A stretch of 64,000 nucleotides of DNA from PALSA-350 sp963834445 (GTDB lineage: Bacteria > Acidobacteriota > Terriglobia > Terriglobales > Acidobacteriaceae), in contig CAWIBU010000009.1 of NCBI GenBank assembly GCA_963834445.1, forward strand, positions 62,001 through 126,000, given 5' to 3'. The notes below the pieces were generated by a model. That model ran no database searches. It was given only the letters and a program-made list of their open reading frames with translations, and was not told where the DNA came from. Position 1 is the stretch's first letter. Every line of letters begins with the position of its first letter. A program made the translations under genes and the position numbers. This document shows, one piece after another, positions 35,930-45,071 of the stretch.

Positions 35930-37072
35930 ATGATTAGCCTCCCCGCAATCCCGTCCGCGGTCGCGAGTATGGCTTTATTGCTGTGTACCGCTGCCAGCGC
36001 GCAAAATCTGGAGCAGCTCTCGACCAACCCCGTCACCGATCTAAGAGTGCGCTCCAACCTGGTCCTGGTGCCGGCCCTGGTCAAGACCAAAGCCGGTGAA
36101 ATTGTCTTCTCCCTCACCGCCGAGGATTTCCTGCTCAGCGACAATGGCGTTCCGCAGCGGTTGCAGATGGAGTCCGACATCATTGCCCAGCCCATAGCGC
36201 TGGTGGTTATTGTGCAGACGGGTGGACACGGCGCATCGCACCTCGATAACTACAGCAACCTGGGAGCCGTGCTGGACGCCATCATTGGCGACGTACCCCA
36301 TCACGTAGCCGTGGTCAGCTTCGATAGCGTGCCCCATCTTGCGCAGGACTTCTCCACCAGTACCGACGTTGCGGCTGAGACCATTGCCAACCTCCAAGCC
36401 GGGGATCCAGGCGCTGCCATTCTGGACGGACTCAACTTCGGCATCCATCTCTTGCACGGTCAGCCGGCCACCTACCGCCGCGCCGTCCTGCTGTTCAGCG
36501 AGACACTCGACGGCGGCAGCCAGACCAGCTTTGAGGATGCCCTACGGGCCGTCGACGACACCAATACCGCCATCTACAGCTTCGCCTTTTCCAGTTCCCG
36601 GAGCGACCTGAAGCACCAGGCGGCAAAGCTGCCGCGGCCAGGAGGTACTCCTTACTCCGACACTCCGTATCCAAAGGGTGGCTGCATGAGCCGCGACCCG
36701 GACGCCGATCCCGACGCGCACGGCAAGCGCAACGTGCAGGCACTGGATTGCGCTTCCGATCTGTTCCCGCCGTTGCGGCTCCCGCGCTTAGTCTTCCTCG
36801 CCGCCAGGGATGGGTTCAAGCGCAACGTGCCCGAGTCCGTTGCAGAACTTACAGGTGGGGAGTACTTCGCCTTCAAAGACGCGTCAACCCTAAGCCGGCA
36901 TCTGGTTGCCATCTCTAACGATGCCCCAAACTACTACGTCCTGAGCTTTCATCCGCAATCGCCCGATCCAGGGCTGCATGCGTTGGATGTGAAACTCAAG
37001 AACCGGCCGGAACTTCAGTTAAAGGTACGCAACGCATACTGGGTAGACGCCCAAACGCCCGCCACCAGGTGA
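35930..37072 (+). CDS. Secreted VWFA-related acidobacterial-type protein
   Basis: From ATG 35930 the product has 380 residues with a signal peptide (ending AASAQ, residue 25) and the acidobacterial VWFA-related pattern: LVLVPALVKTKAGEIVFSLTAEDF, an A-domain with VVIVQTGGHG, VAVVSFD and AILDGLNFG, and a C-terminal VLSFHPQ/KLKNRPELQLKVRNAYW block. The usual metal-site DxSxS is replaced by QTGGH, so metal binding may be lost. These proteins are numerous in Acidobacteria and have no known function, probably extracytoplasmic binding. A cysteine-containing insert (GGCMSRDPDADPDAHG) is atypical. An upstream TTG (35846) would add 28 residues with no signal-like N-terminus. Confidence 0.85.
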   Translation: MISLPAIPSAVASMALLLCTAASAQNLEQLSTNPVTDLRVRSNLVLVPALVKTKAGEIVFSLTAEDFLLSDNGVPQRLQMESDIIAQPIALVVIVQTGGHGASHLDNYSNLGAVLDAIIGDVPHHVAVVSFDSVPHLAQDFSTSTDVAAETIANLQAGDPGAAILDGLNFGIHLLHGQPATYRRAVLLFSETLDGGSQTSFEDALRAVDDTNTAIYSFAFSSSRSDLKHQAAKLPRPGGTPYSDTPYPKGGCMSRDPDADPDAHGKRNVQALDCASDLFPPLRLPRLVFLAARDGFKRNVPESVAELTGGEYFAFKDASTLSRHLVAISNDAPNYYVLSFHPQSPDPGLHALDVKLKNRPELQLKVRNAYWVDAQTPATR

Positions 37073-37091
37073 CAGTCGTCGCGATCGACAC

Positions 37092-37457
37092 CTAAGGCGT
37101 CGTCTTATTGCTCAGACTGCCCGGGGCCTCATGAATGTGATGGATGAAGATGGTGTCACCCTTGAACTCAACCTTGTCGTAATCGCGGCCGGTACTCTCG
37201 ACGTAACAGCCGCAGTCCGTGTTGGCGTGGTGCGCCTGCTCGATCCCCTCGGTCGTGCCCTGCAGTGCGGCCTTGGCACGAACGAGCTTGTCCTGGGCTT
37301 CTGCGACCGCCTGGTTGGCGTCGGTTAACGCTTTCACTTCCGCCGGGGTAAGTTTTTCTGTGCGGTCGACAGGCACACTGGCGTCCGGCGCGGCAGGGGC
37401 GGCCAGAGCAGAAGCTTGCGGTTGTATCAGGGCGAGCAAAAGAATGGCTGTAATCAT
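37092..37457 (-). CDS. Small exported protein with CxC and HHIH motifs (121 aa)
   Basis: From ATG 37457 (AGGAG 6 bases upstream) the product has a signal peptide (MITAILLLALIQPQASALAA), a helical, coiled-coil-like middle (about residues 40-72, LTPAEVKALTDANQAVAEAQ) and a C-terminal beta part with DCGCYVES and IFIHHIHEAPG. The cysteine pair and histidine cluster would suit metal binding or a disulfide. No family is recognised. Its ribosome-binding site lies directly downstream of the glmM stop, so it is probably the last gene of the xseA-glmM transcript. Confidence 0.7.
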   Translation of the reverse strand: MITAILLLALIQPQASALAAPAAPDASVPVDRTEKLTPAEVKALTDANQAVAEAQDKLVRAKAALQGTTEGIEQAHHANTDCGCYVESTGRDYDKVEFKGDTIFIHHIHEAPGSLSNKTTP

Positions 37458-37471
37458 GACTGTCTCCTGTT

Positions 37472-38821
37472 TCAAACGCCTATTTCCAGCCGAATCGCCT
37501 GGGCAATGCGCTCTGCGTGCTCGCGCATCAGCTGCTCCGATTCGGCTTCGATCATGACCCGCGCCAGCGCTTCGGTCCCGGAATAGCGCACCACTACCCG
37601 GCCATTGCCATGCAGATCCGTCTCTGCCTGCTGAATGCTCGCAACCACCGCCGGAATCTGCTCCAAGGGTCGCTTCTCCCGCACCTTCACATTCACGATC
37701 ACCTGGGGAAACACCCGCAGGTCACTCAGCAGTTCGTGCAACGGTTTGCCCGAACGCGCCAGCAAATCGAGCAAGACCAGAGCCGTCAACAATCCATCGC
37801 CGGTGGTGCTACGGCTGGGGAACAGAATATGGCCTGACTGCTCACCGCCCAGGCTGGCGTGGTGTTTCTGCATCATCTCCAGTACATACTTGTCGCCCAC
37901 CGGCGCGCGGAACATCCGGATGCCGCTGGTGCGCAGGGCAGCCTCGAGTCCCATGTTCGACATGGTCGTCGCCACCACCAGGTCGCCGGCCAGCTGCCCC
38001 TTCGCCTGCAGGTCGCGCGCCGCCACCAGCATCACACCGTCCCCGTTCACCACCCGGCCGTGCGCGTCGGCGAAGAGCGCGCGGTCCGCGTCCCCGTCAA
38101 ACGTGATGCCCAGGTCAGCGCCCAGTTCTTTGGTCTCCTGCGCCACCACCTCAGGATGCAACGCGCCGCAATGCTCATTGATGTTGCGGCCATTGGGCGT
38201 CACATGGGTCAGATGGATGTCACCGCCCAGCGAGCTGAACAGCTCCGACGCAATCACCGCCGCCGCCCCATTCGCGCAATCAATCACGATCTTCTTGCCG
38301 TCGAGGTTCAGCGAGGGAACCACCTCGCGCAGAAACACCTCATATTCCTGGCGGAAGTTCGCGTCCACCGGCGGCGCGCTCAGCTCCTGGCCATTGGCTC
38401 CGGGGCCGTCCTTCAGGTGGCGAAAGATCTCCGCCTCAATCTCCATCTCGGTCGCGTCCGGCAGCTTGTAGCCGTCGCCGCCGAATACCTTGATACCGTT
38501 ATCCTGCCACGGATTGTGCGAGGCGGAAATCACCACGCCCGCCGCAAACTGGTGCTTGCGCGTGAGGTAAGCCACCCCGGGCGTGGTGATGACCCCGGCA
38601 TTCAGCACCTCCGCGCCACCGCTGCGCAGGCCGGCCGCAATGACCCCTGTAATCCAGGGGCTGGATTCACGGGTATCCGCGCCTAGCAGCACCCTGGGTG
38701 TTAGCTGCTGATGCTTGAGCGACGATGCCAGCGCCAGGCCGATGGCGAAGATAGTGGATGAGTCCAGAGGAGCCACCCCGGCGACCGCTCGAATACCGTC
38801 CGTGCCAAAAAGTTTTCTCAT
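37472..38821 (-). CDS. glmM: Phosphoglucosamine mutase
   Basis: The 449-residue protein matches GlmM: KLFGTDGIRAVAG at the N-terminus, the active-site phosphoserine in ISASHNPWQDNGIK (near residue 102), the Mg2+ loop DGDADR (about 242), GGEQSGHI (about 327) and the phosphate-binding RYSGTEALARVMIEAE (about 410). It converts glucosamine-6-phosphate to glucosamine-1-phosphate for UDP-GlcNAc, the precursor of peptidoglycan and lipid A. ATG 38821 overlaps the xseA stop by 4 bases (ATGA), indicating translational coupling. Upstream in-frame extension runs through the antisense-shifted xseA gene and is not used. Confidence 0.97.
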   Translation of the reverse strand: MRKLFGTDGIRAVAGVAPLDSSTIFAIGLALASSLKHQQLTPRVLLGADTRESSPWITGVIAAGLRSGGAEVLNAGVITTPGVAYLTRKHQFAAGVVISASHNPWQDNGIKVFGGDGYKLPDATEMEIEAEIFRHLKDGPGANGQELSAPPVDANFRQEYEVFLREVVPSLNLDGKKIVIDCANGAAAVIASELFSSLGGDIHLTHVTPNGRNINEHCGALHPEVVAQETKELGADLGITFDGDADRALFADAHGRVVNGDGVMLVAARDLQAKGQLAGDLVVATTMSNMGLEAALRTSGIRMFRAPVGDKYVLEMMQKHHASLGGEQSGHILFPSRSTTGDGLLTALVLLDLLARSGKPLHELLSDLRVFPQVIVNVKVREKRPLEQIPAVVASIQQAETDLHGNGRVVVRYSGTEALARVMIEAESEQLMREHAERIAQAIRLEIGV

Positions 38822-40227
38822 GAATCGCTTTGCGATGACTTCCTTTCCAGTACGCGGCTGCTCAGCGTACTGTGGGCGAATCGTGTGTGGATCAGGCTGC
38901 CCTCCGGCACGGCCGACGCCTCGCGTACCAGGGCTCCGGCCTCGTCGAACACCAGGGCATAACCCCGGTTCAGGACCGCCAGTGGAGAGAGGCTCCGCAA
39001 CAAACCCTCCAGCCGCGCATGCCGGGCACGCGCCCGCAGTAGCAACTCCTGTTGCGCGCGGCCGATGCGTCCATCGAGAGCGGTGAGCCGCTCCCCCACC
39101 ATACGCATGCGGTGGCTCACATCCTGGCGCAGCAGGCGAGCCTCGAGTTTTTGCAATCTTTCCGTCATGCCGCGGCAGTGGCGATGCCACGCTGCGTCCA
39201 GCTGGTACTGCAACTCATCCACTCGCTGCTGGCGGCGCGTCCAGGCATTTCTCAAGCGGGCAAAGGCGGCCGGCGCCGATAGCCGGGTGAACCGCTCCTG
39301 GGCCCGCATCAACTGGTAGCGGCAGGCATGGACGAGCCGCCGGTGTAGCTGCTCCAGCCGCTCCTCTACCTTGTGCTGTGCTTCCGTCAGCAGTTCCGCG
39401 GCGGCAGAGGGAGTGGGCGCACGCAGGTCAGCGACAAAATCCGCGATCGTGAAATCGGTTTCGTGCCCGATGGCCGAGACCACCGGCAGCTCGGATTGAG
39501 CAATGGCACGCGCCAGCAACTCGCTGTTAAAAGGAGCTAAATCCTCCAGCGACCCGCCGCCGCGCGCAATCACAATCACGTCCACCGTCCGCGACTGGTT
39601 GAAGAACGCCAGCCCCGCCGCGATCTCGATCGCCGCCGTGTCCCCTTGCACCGTCGCCGGGTATATCTGCACCTGCAAGGCCAGGTGTCGCCGCCCGGCC
39701 ACATTCAGAAAGTCGCGAATCACCGCCCCGGTAGGCGAAGTGATGATACCGATGCAGTGCGAAAAGGTGGGCAGAGGCCGCTTGCTGTCGGCCCCGAAAA
39801 GGCCTTCCTTTTGCAGCTTGGCTTTCAACTGCTCGAAGGCGACCTGCAGCGAGCCCGCCCCCACCGGCTCAACGAACTCGGCGACCAGCTGCATTTGTCC
39901 CCTCTGCTCGTAAACCGAAACCCGGCCACGCACCAGGACTTGCAAGCCATCCTCCGGCCGGAAACGCAGCAGCATGGCCTGCCGGCGAAAGAGCACCACG
40001 GGCAGCTGGGCGTCCCCGTCTTTCAGCGTGAAGTAGACATGGCCGGAAGGAGCCGGGCGAAAGTTGGAGATCTCGCCTTCCACCCACACATCCGCGTAGG
40101 CGCGCTCAATGTGGTTTCTGACTTCACCGACCAGTTGGCCGACTCGCCAGACCCGGCGCAGGTTGGCGGCTGGTGCTTCCGGGAAAACCAGTCCCAGCTG
40201 GCTCAGTGATTGTTCCGGATTAGCCAC
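38818..40227 (-). CDS. xseA: Exodeoxyribonuclease VII large subunit
   Basis: The 469-residue protein has the N-terminal OB domain (VWRVGQLVGEVRNHIERAYA, VWVEGEISNFRPAPSGHVYF) and the catalytic core with GIITSPTGAVIRDFLNV, ARGGGSLEDLAPFN and SAIGHETDFTIADFVADLRAPTPSAAAE, then a long helical C-terminus. XseA with XseB digests single-stranded DNA to oligonucleotides. No xseB is next to it. GTG 40227 is preferred because GGAGG lies 5 bases upstream; GTG 40239 is the alternative. The C-terminal helices are rich in Arg/Leu and shorter-range repeats, as usual for this subunit. Confidence 0.96.
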   Translation of the reverse strand: MANPEQSLSQLGLVFPEAPAANLRRVWRVGQLVGEVRNHIERAYADVWVEGEISNFRPAPSGHVYFTLKDGDAQLPVVLFRRQAMLLRFRPEDGLQVLVRGRVSVYEQRGQMQLVAEFVEPVGAGSLQVAFEQLKAKLQKEGLFGADSKRPLPTFSHCIGIITSPTGAVIRDFLNVAGRRHLALQVQIYPATVQGDTAAIEIAAGLAFFNQSRTVDVIVIARGGGSLEDLAPFNSELLARAIAQSELPVVSAIGHETDFTIADFVADLRAPTPSAAAELLTEAQHKVEERLEQLHRRLVHACRYQLMRAQERFTRLSAPAAFARLRNAWTRRQQRVDELQYQLDAAWHRHCRGMTERLQKLEARLLRQDVSHRMRMVGERLTALDGRIGRAQQELLLRARARHARLEGLLRSLSPLAVLNRGYALVFDEAGALVREASAVPEGSLIHTRFAHSTLSSRVLERKSSQSDS

Positions 40228-40256
40228 AAACGCCTCCACCCAACATTGCCACCAGT

Positions 40257-40481
40257 CTACCGGCGAAAGCGGGACAGTAGATAGAACACCAGCGATAGCA
40301 GGACACTCACCAATATGGAGGTCCCCAGCGGAAAGTACACGTTGAGATTGCGGCCGCGATAGGAAATATCTCCGGGGAGCCTGCCAAGTGGGATACCCAT
40401 CCGGCCCACCAGCAACAGCAGACCGCCGGCAACCAGCAGCACCAACCCCAAACCGATCAGCAGCCGGCCCAGATCATTCAT
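40257..40481 (-). CDS. DUF2905 small membrane protein
   Basis: The 74-residue product matches DUF2905: MNDLGRLLIGLGLVLLVAGG, GRLPGDISYRGRNLNVYFPLGTSILVSVLLSLV, two membrane segments (about 7-27 and 49-68) and a basic tail LSRFRR. The family is widespread and of unknown function. It begins 94 bases after the Hpt gene stop and ends 29 bases before xseA on the same strand, so it may be the first gene of the xseA transcript. Confidence 0.9.
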   Translation of the reverse strand: MNDLGRLLIGLGLVLLVAGGLLLLVGRMGIPLGRLPGDISYRGRNLNVYFPLGTSILVSVLLSLVFYLLSRFRR

Positions 40482-40575
40482 ACTTCCATTTTAGTGGACT
40501 GTAGCCGCTGCTTCAGAGGGGGCAGGAAATCTGGGGTATGGGGACCCGCCTTAGTGGCAGGGGTAAGCTTTCACT

Positions 40576-40962
40576 TTAGCTGGGTCGTATCGGCCCGAGT
40601 TCGATCAACCGGGCCAACTCCGCCAAGAGCACTTGCAGCCGGTCGATCTCCTCTTTCCCCGGGGGCGTCGCTTCGCCGAAGCGCACTTCGGCCTCCCGCG
40701 CCAGGTCGGTCCCGCGCGGCAGCCCGAAGGTGCCCAGCACCCCCGCCAGCTTATGCGCCGAGTCGACCGCACGCAGCCGGGTCGCCTCGTCCAGGCGGTT
40801 CTCCACCCATAGATTTCCGGCAACCTGCAGCAGCTCCGCACGCTCGGCAACCGTGTGCCGGCTCCGGTCCCAAAGGGCGGAGAGCATCGCCTGCAGCTTC
40901 TGTTCGTGATTCAGCGTATTCGCGGAAGTACTTTCACCTTGGGTCAGGGGATCACTCGCCAT
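40576..40962 (-). CDS. Hpt domain phosphotransfer protein
   Basis: The 128-residue, mostly helical product has the Hpt motif AVDSAHKLAGVLGTFG with the phospho-accepting His at position 70. It has no catalytic domain and would shuttle phosphate between receivers. It overlaps the preceding receiver gene by 11 bases and belongs to the hybrid kinase-receiver-Hpt set, so it is most likely the phosphotransfer step of that phosphorelay. The final output protein is not in the window. It is soluble and cytoplasmic. Confidence 0.85.
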   Translation of the reverse strand: MASDPLTQGESTSANTLNHEQKLQAMLSALWDRSRHTVAERAELLQVAGNLWVENRLDEATRLRAVDSAHKLAGVLGTFGLPRGTDLAREAEVRFGEATPPGKEEIDRLQVLLAELARLIELGPIRPS

Positions 40963-41335
40963 TTTTCCAACCTAATGCGGTAGAAATTTGTAACGCCAGG
41001 GTCAGAGGATCGAAAGGTTTGAACAAAATCGCCTCCACCCCCATTTCAGCAAATCGGCGCTGGTCGGCCCCTTGCACCTTGGCCGTCAGCAACAAAACCG
41101 GGATGTGCGCCGTGTTGCCGCCGGCCTTCAGCTTTAGCAGCGTCGTCGGCCCATCCATCTCCGGCATCATCACATCCAGAAGGATCGCATCCGGTTGCTC
41201 GCTGCTGGCCTTTTCAATCCCTTGCCGGCCCGAATTGGCCTCGATCACATCCCAGCCCGCGACCGTTTCCAGGCTCATCGCGGCCACCATGCGGATATCG
41301 TCTTCATCGTCAATGATTAAAATGCGGTGTGTCAT
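40952..41335 (-). CDS. Single-domain response regulator
   Basis: The 127-residue protein is a stand-alone CheY-like receiver: acidic IDDEDD (8-13), phospho-acceptor Asp54 (ILLDVMMPEMDG), Thr84 and Lys106 (AILFKPFDP). All key residues are present. It lacks an output domain, so it acts as a phosphate relay or binds a target protein. It begins 24 bases after the hybrid kinase stop and overlaps the Hpt gene by 11 bases, which points to tight co-expression of the three. Confidence 0.93.
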   Translation of the reverse strand: MTHRILIIDDEDDIRMVAAMSLETVAGWDVIEANSGRQGIEKASSEQPDAILLDVMMPEMDGPTTLLKLKAGGNTAHIPVLLLTAKVQGADQRRFAEMGVEAILFKPFDPLTLALQISTALGWKNGE

Positions 41336-41359
41336 AAGTTTGCAGGTCGGTGGCGATTC

Positions 41360-44300
41360 CTAGGCACCGGGGGAGCTAGCCTCATCCCAACCCAGGCCTA
41401 CTTCGCTGATTTCATGCGGGTGCCGTAGCATCGAGAGCACCAGCGTCTCCACGTCCTGGGGCTGGACCCGCGCCTTGGTCAAAAACTCCGTGTGCCCCAG
41501 CCGCAGCTTCTGGCGCTCGTCTTCGCTTAGGTCCTGAGCCGAATAAACCACGACCGGTAGCTGCTTCATATCGTGTTGCTGGCGCAGCCAGTCGACCAGG
41601 CCGAAGCCATCGCCGTCTGGTAAAGCAATGTCGAGAATCAGCAGGTCCGGTCGCGAGGAAACACAAAGCTCCATCGCTTTGCGTTGCGTCGCTGCATGGT
41701 GAACCTGGATGCCGGCACGCTCAAAGGTAGCCAGAATCACCTTCGCCAGGTCAGCATCATCCTCTACCAGTAACACACGCGAGGGCGACCGTTCCACTTG
41801 TAACACCCGGGAAAGTGCTGCCAACATCGATTCCGTCTCCAGCGGCTGCTCCAGCCAGGCATCTGCGGCACTCTCTACTTCCGGATCGTTCATAGCGCCA
41901 AAGGCGCTCAACACCACCACCGGGATGGCCGCCGTGCGCAGGTCATCGCGCAGTAAATGCAGCGTTTCCCAACCATGCAGGCTGGGTAAACTCATGTCGA
42001 GCAAGATGGCCTGGATAGGGGTTTGCCGGGCGATCACCACGGCTTCATCGCCGCTGGCGGCTTCCAGCACCGAGTAGCCGTTCTGGCGCAGACTCTCCAC
42101 CAGCACTGCACGGGTTTCCCGATTCTCATCGCACACCAGAACAGACGCCGGGTTCAGCGCCGGGGAGGCGGAACTGCCACTGAGACGCAACAGATCGGCG
42201 TCCCTGGTGACCGAGGGCAGGAACATGCGGAAAGTAGAGCCGCGATCGGCATTGCGCTCCGCCCAGATGCGGCCGCCGTGCTGCATCACGATGGTGCGGC
42301 AAATGGCCAGTCCCAGTCCCGTTCCACCCTTCTGCCGCGCGTCGGAAGCATCCACCTGCTGGAAGCGGTCGAAAATCGACTCCAGCTTGTCCTTGGGAAT
42401 GCCCCGTCCGTTGTCGCTCACGCTCACTGTGACCCCATCCAGAAGTCGCTCCATCGTGATGGTGACCTGCGATTGCGGGGGAGAAAACTTAATGGCATTG
42501 CTCAGCAGGTTGGTCATCACCTGTTGCAGGCGATCGGGGTCCACTTCGACCAGAACCGGCCCGGAATCGAGCAGCAGCTGTACTTTGGCGGCTTCCGCCA
42601 TGGGCGTCATGGCATCAATTGCCTGCCGCGCCAGCTCGCTCAGGTCGCAACTGCGATAAGTCAGCGGCGCACGCCCGGACTGCATGCGCTCCAGGTCGAG
42701 AATGTCGTTGATCAACCGGACCAGGCGGTCGGAGTTGGTGACCGCGATGCGCAGCAGGTTAGATGCCTTGGCTCCCATCTCGCCCAGCAGGCCGGTCGAT
42801 AGCAGCCCTAGTGCCCCGCGAATCGAGGTCAGCGGGGTGCGCAGTTCGTGACTCACTGTGGAGACAAATTCGTCCTTCATCCGGTCCAGCGCGTAACGCT
42901 GGCTGATGTCGCGGAAGCTGAGCACGCTGCCCACCGCCACGTTGTGTTCGACCATCGGGGTTACAGAGAACTCAACCGGGAAGGACGCCCCATTCCGGCG
43001 GTAGAACACGTCCTGTCCGCTGGTGCCTTCGCGCACCAGGAACGCGCGCCCGGTACGGCATTGCTCAGAACATTTCTCTCTCCCCTTGCGTTCCTCATGC
43101 ACCACCGCATGCACGGTGCGGCCGATCAGGTCGAAGGCGTGGGCGCCCAGCATGCTGGCGGCCGCCGGGTTCACAAAAACGATGCGCCCTGCCGAGTCGG
43201 TGCCGAAGATGCCGTCGGCCACCGAGTTCAGAATCGATTCCTTTTGCCGGTTCAGCTCCTCCAGCCGGCTTTCCTGGGCCGAACGCGCCATGAACTGGCC
43301 GATCGAGGCGCACACGGTTTCCACCGTCGCCATCATCTCGCTGTCTTCGCGCTGCTTCTGACGGCTGAAGAACTCAACCACCGCGATCACCTGGTTGCCT
43401 ACCCTCACGGGAACGCCCCAGCCCGTGATCAGGCCGTCGGCCTTGGCCGAGGCACCGCGCAGAAAGTCAGGATCTTCGCGCAGGTCTTCAATCCAGAGCG
43501 GGCTCTCGGCCGCCCAAATCTGGCCGGGTAAATCCTTGCCCTTCTGCAACACGCGCCCAATGCTGTCGCGGTGAAACTCTGAGCACGCCCGATCGGGCGC
43601 GTACCAGCCCGCCAGGTAGCGGGTGTGATGGTCGCTGCTGACGAACCATAGGCCCGCCATATCGAAGCCCAGGTTGGTGCCCAGCGATTCAAGCATCGCC
43701 GGCAGCGCCTCGTCGGAGGTGGTAGATTCACCCACTACCTGGCTGACTGCCAACTGCATGGCGAGCCGCCGCTCGCGCTGGTATTGCGCGGTGACGTCAC
43801 GGAAAATGCAGCGCACCGAAACTGGTTCCCCGCGGTCCTGCCGGCAGCTCAAACTGGCTTCGAGCTCACGAGCAATGCCGCTCGCGTCCTGCACTCGAAG
43901 ATTGGCGTGGTCGATGCGCTCCCCACGGATGGCCCGGTCAAACAGCCCGGCGGCGTTGGCCTGCATCTCCGGCGGAAAGGCCGCCTCGAAACTGATCAAA
44001 CTTTCAAACGCAGCGGCGCTCTTGCCGAAGCAGGTCTGCCAGGCTGGATTGACATATAGGTATTTGCCTCGCGGGCTGAGGGTGGCAATCATTTCCTGCG
44101 AGTTGTCGAACAGGTCGCGATAGCGTTCCTCGCTCTCGCGCAACGCGTGCTCCGCCCGCTTGGTCGCGGTCAGGTCGGTGGCAATCGCCAACAGCCCCGT
44201 AAGCGCGCCTTCTGCGTTGCGCACCGCGGAGAGATACACCATGGCGGGAAAGGTGGTCGAATCCTTACGCCGGCACTGAATCTCAAAGCCGCGCACCCGG

Positions 44301-44809
44301 CTGACCGGAAAGCTGGTGACGTATTGCACATAGTGCTTCAGGGAGGGGGCGACGCTTTCCAGGTCGATGGCCGGCGAGCGATCCAGGCGCGAAACCAGCA
44401 ACTGTCCAACCCGTTCCAGTTCACCTTCCGGGAACAGCTCCTTGGCGGTCAGGCGTCCCAGCACCTCGTGGAAACGGTAGCCGAGCATGCGTTCAGCTGC
44501 GGGATTGAAGATCAGCAGGTTGCCTTGCAGGTCGGTAGCCAGGATCATCGGGCCGGCGGAGTCAAGAATGCTGCGCTGCAGCTGGGCGACCTGCTGCACC
44601 TGCCATTCGGCTTCATCCTGGCGCCCGGCATCAAGAAAACTGTGAACGCAGAGGGCGATCAACAGAACCTGGGCAAACGCCCAGGTAATCACGGCAGCCG
44701 AAAGAGTACCGCCCCGGCCCAGCAGCAGTACCAAGCCGCCGTAAGCAGATAATAGCAGCGCAACGGCGAAAAATATGGTGGACGGCAGCCTGTCCCGAAG
44801 CCAGTTCAC
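41360..44809 (-). CDS. Hybrid sensor histidine kinase (2 TM, PAS-PAS-GAF-PAS-HisKA-ATPase-REC-REC)
   Basis: The 1149-residue protein has two N-terminal membrane segments (about 10-30 and 36-58), PAS domains (about 75-195, 220-345), a GAF domain (about 360-510; GLWFVSSDHHTRYLAGWY), a third PAS (about 525-640), HisKA with SHELRTPLTSIRGALGLL, an ATPase with NLLSNAIKFSPP, DNGRGIP and GGTGLGLAI, and two receivers. Receiver 1 has phospho-acceptor LLDMSLP but the conserved Lys is replaced (WLEQPLE). Receiver 2 is complete (VEDDAD, LILDIALPDGDG, FLTKARVQP). It phosphorylates itself in response to an unknown signal and probably relays phosphate to the next two genes. Confidence 0.94.
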   Translation of the reverse strand: MNWLRDRLPSTIFFAVALLLSAYGGLVLLLGRGGTLSAAVITWAFAQVLLIALCVHSFLDAGRQDEAEWQVQQVAQLQRSILDSAGPMILATDLQGNLLIFNPAAERMLGYRFHEVLGRLTAKELFPEGELERVGQLLVSRLDRSPAIDLESVAPSLKHYVQYVTSFPVSRVRGFEIQCRRKDSTTFPAMVYLSAVRNAEGALTGLLAIATDLTATKRAEHALRESEERYRDLFDNSQEMIATLSPRGKYLYVNPAWQTCFGKSAAAFESLISFEAAFPPEMQANAAGLFDRAIRGERIDHANLRVQDASGIARELEASLSCRQDRGEPVSVRCIFRDVTAQYQRERRLAMQLAVSQVVGESTTSDEALPAMLESLGTNLGFDMAGLWFVSSDHHTRYLAGWYAPDRACSEFHRDSIGRVLQKGKDLPGQIWAAESPLWIEDLREDPDFLRGASAKADGLITGWGVPVRVGNQVIAVVEFFSRQKQREDSEMMATVETVCASIGQFMARSAQESRLEELNRQKESILNSVADGIFGTDSAGRIVFVNPAAASMLGAHAFDLIGRTVHAVVHEERKGREKCSEQCRTGRAFLVREGTSGQDVFYRRNGASFPVEFSVTPMVEHNVAVGSVLSFRDISQRYALDRMKDEFVSTVSHELRTPLTSIRGALGLLSTGLLGEMGAKASNLLRIAVTNSDRLVRLINDILDLERMQSGRAPLTYRSCDLSELARQAIDAMTPMAEAAKVQLLLDSGPVLVEVDPDRLQQVMTNLLSNAIKFSPPQSQVTITMERLLDGVTVSVSDNGRGIPKDKLESIFDRFQQVDASDARQKGGTGLGLAICRTIVMQHGGRIWAERNADRGSTFRMFLPSVTRDADLLRLSGSSASPALNPASVLVCDENRETRAVLVESLRQNGYSVLEAASGDEAVVIARQTPIQAILLDMSLPSLHGWETLHLLRDDLRTAAIPVVVLSAFGAMNDPEVESAADAWLEQPLETESMLAALSRVLQVERSPSRVLLVEDDADLAKVILATFERAGIQVHHAATQRKAMELCVSSRPDLLILDIALPDGDGFGLVDWLRQQHDMKQLPVVVYSAQDLSEDERQKLRLGHTEFLTKARVQPQDVETLVLSMLRHPHEISEVGLGWDEASSPGA

Positions 44810-45071
44810 TCGTGCTCGATCGATGCGGGTCTAGTTGATGAGCTCTACCAAGTCAGCCAGCCGAGAAGAGGAGACGACACTGGCCGACACTACACGCTAA
44901 CAGTCCGGAGTATAGGCGGTTGCTTGCCGCCTACCCAGTGACTAAGCGTAGTCCACGCGTAGCTTGTAGGAAGATCTCACGCATCATCAACGGGTCGGAT
45001 CGGGGGAAAAGTGCAGTGGATAAGCAGTGCGCTCCATAGTGTAAGGTCGCGGACGCATTGGCTTTTCTTCT
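44810..45071. other. Intergenic region upstream of the hybrid kinase
   Basis: These 262 bases between the small membrane-protein gene and the kinase start presumably hold the kinase promoter. A short inverted repeat, GGCGGTTGCTTGCCGCC, lies near 44920. No tRNA, riboswitch or coding frame was convincing. Confidence 0.4.

Noticed and set aside
38822..39190. N-terminal extension of glmM by 123 codons
   Set aside because: It is out-of-frame xseA sequence; the family N-terminus starts at ATG 38821.
44860..44900. tRNA-like segment TTGGTAGAGCTCATC on the minus strand near the kinase start
   Set aside because: No acceptor stem, anticodon arm or TTCGA loop can be built around it.
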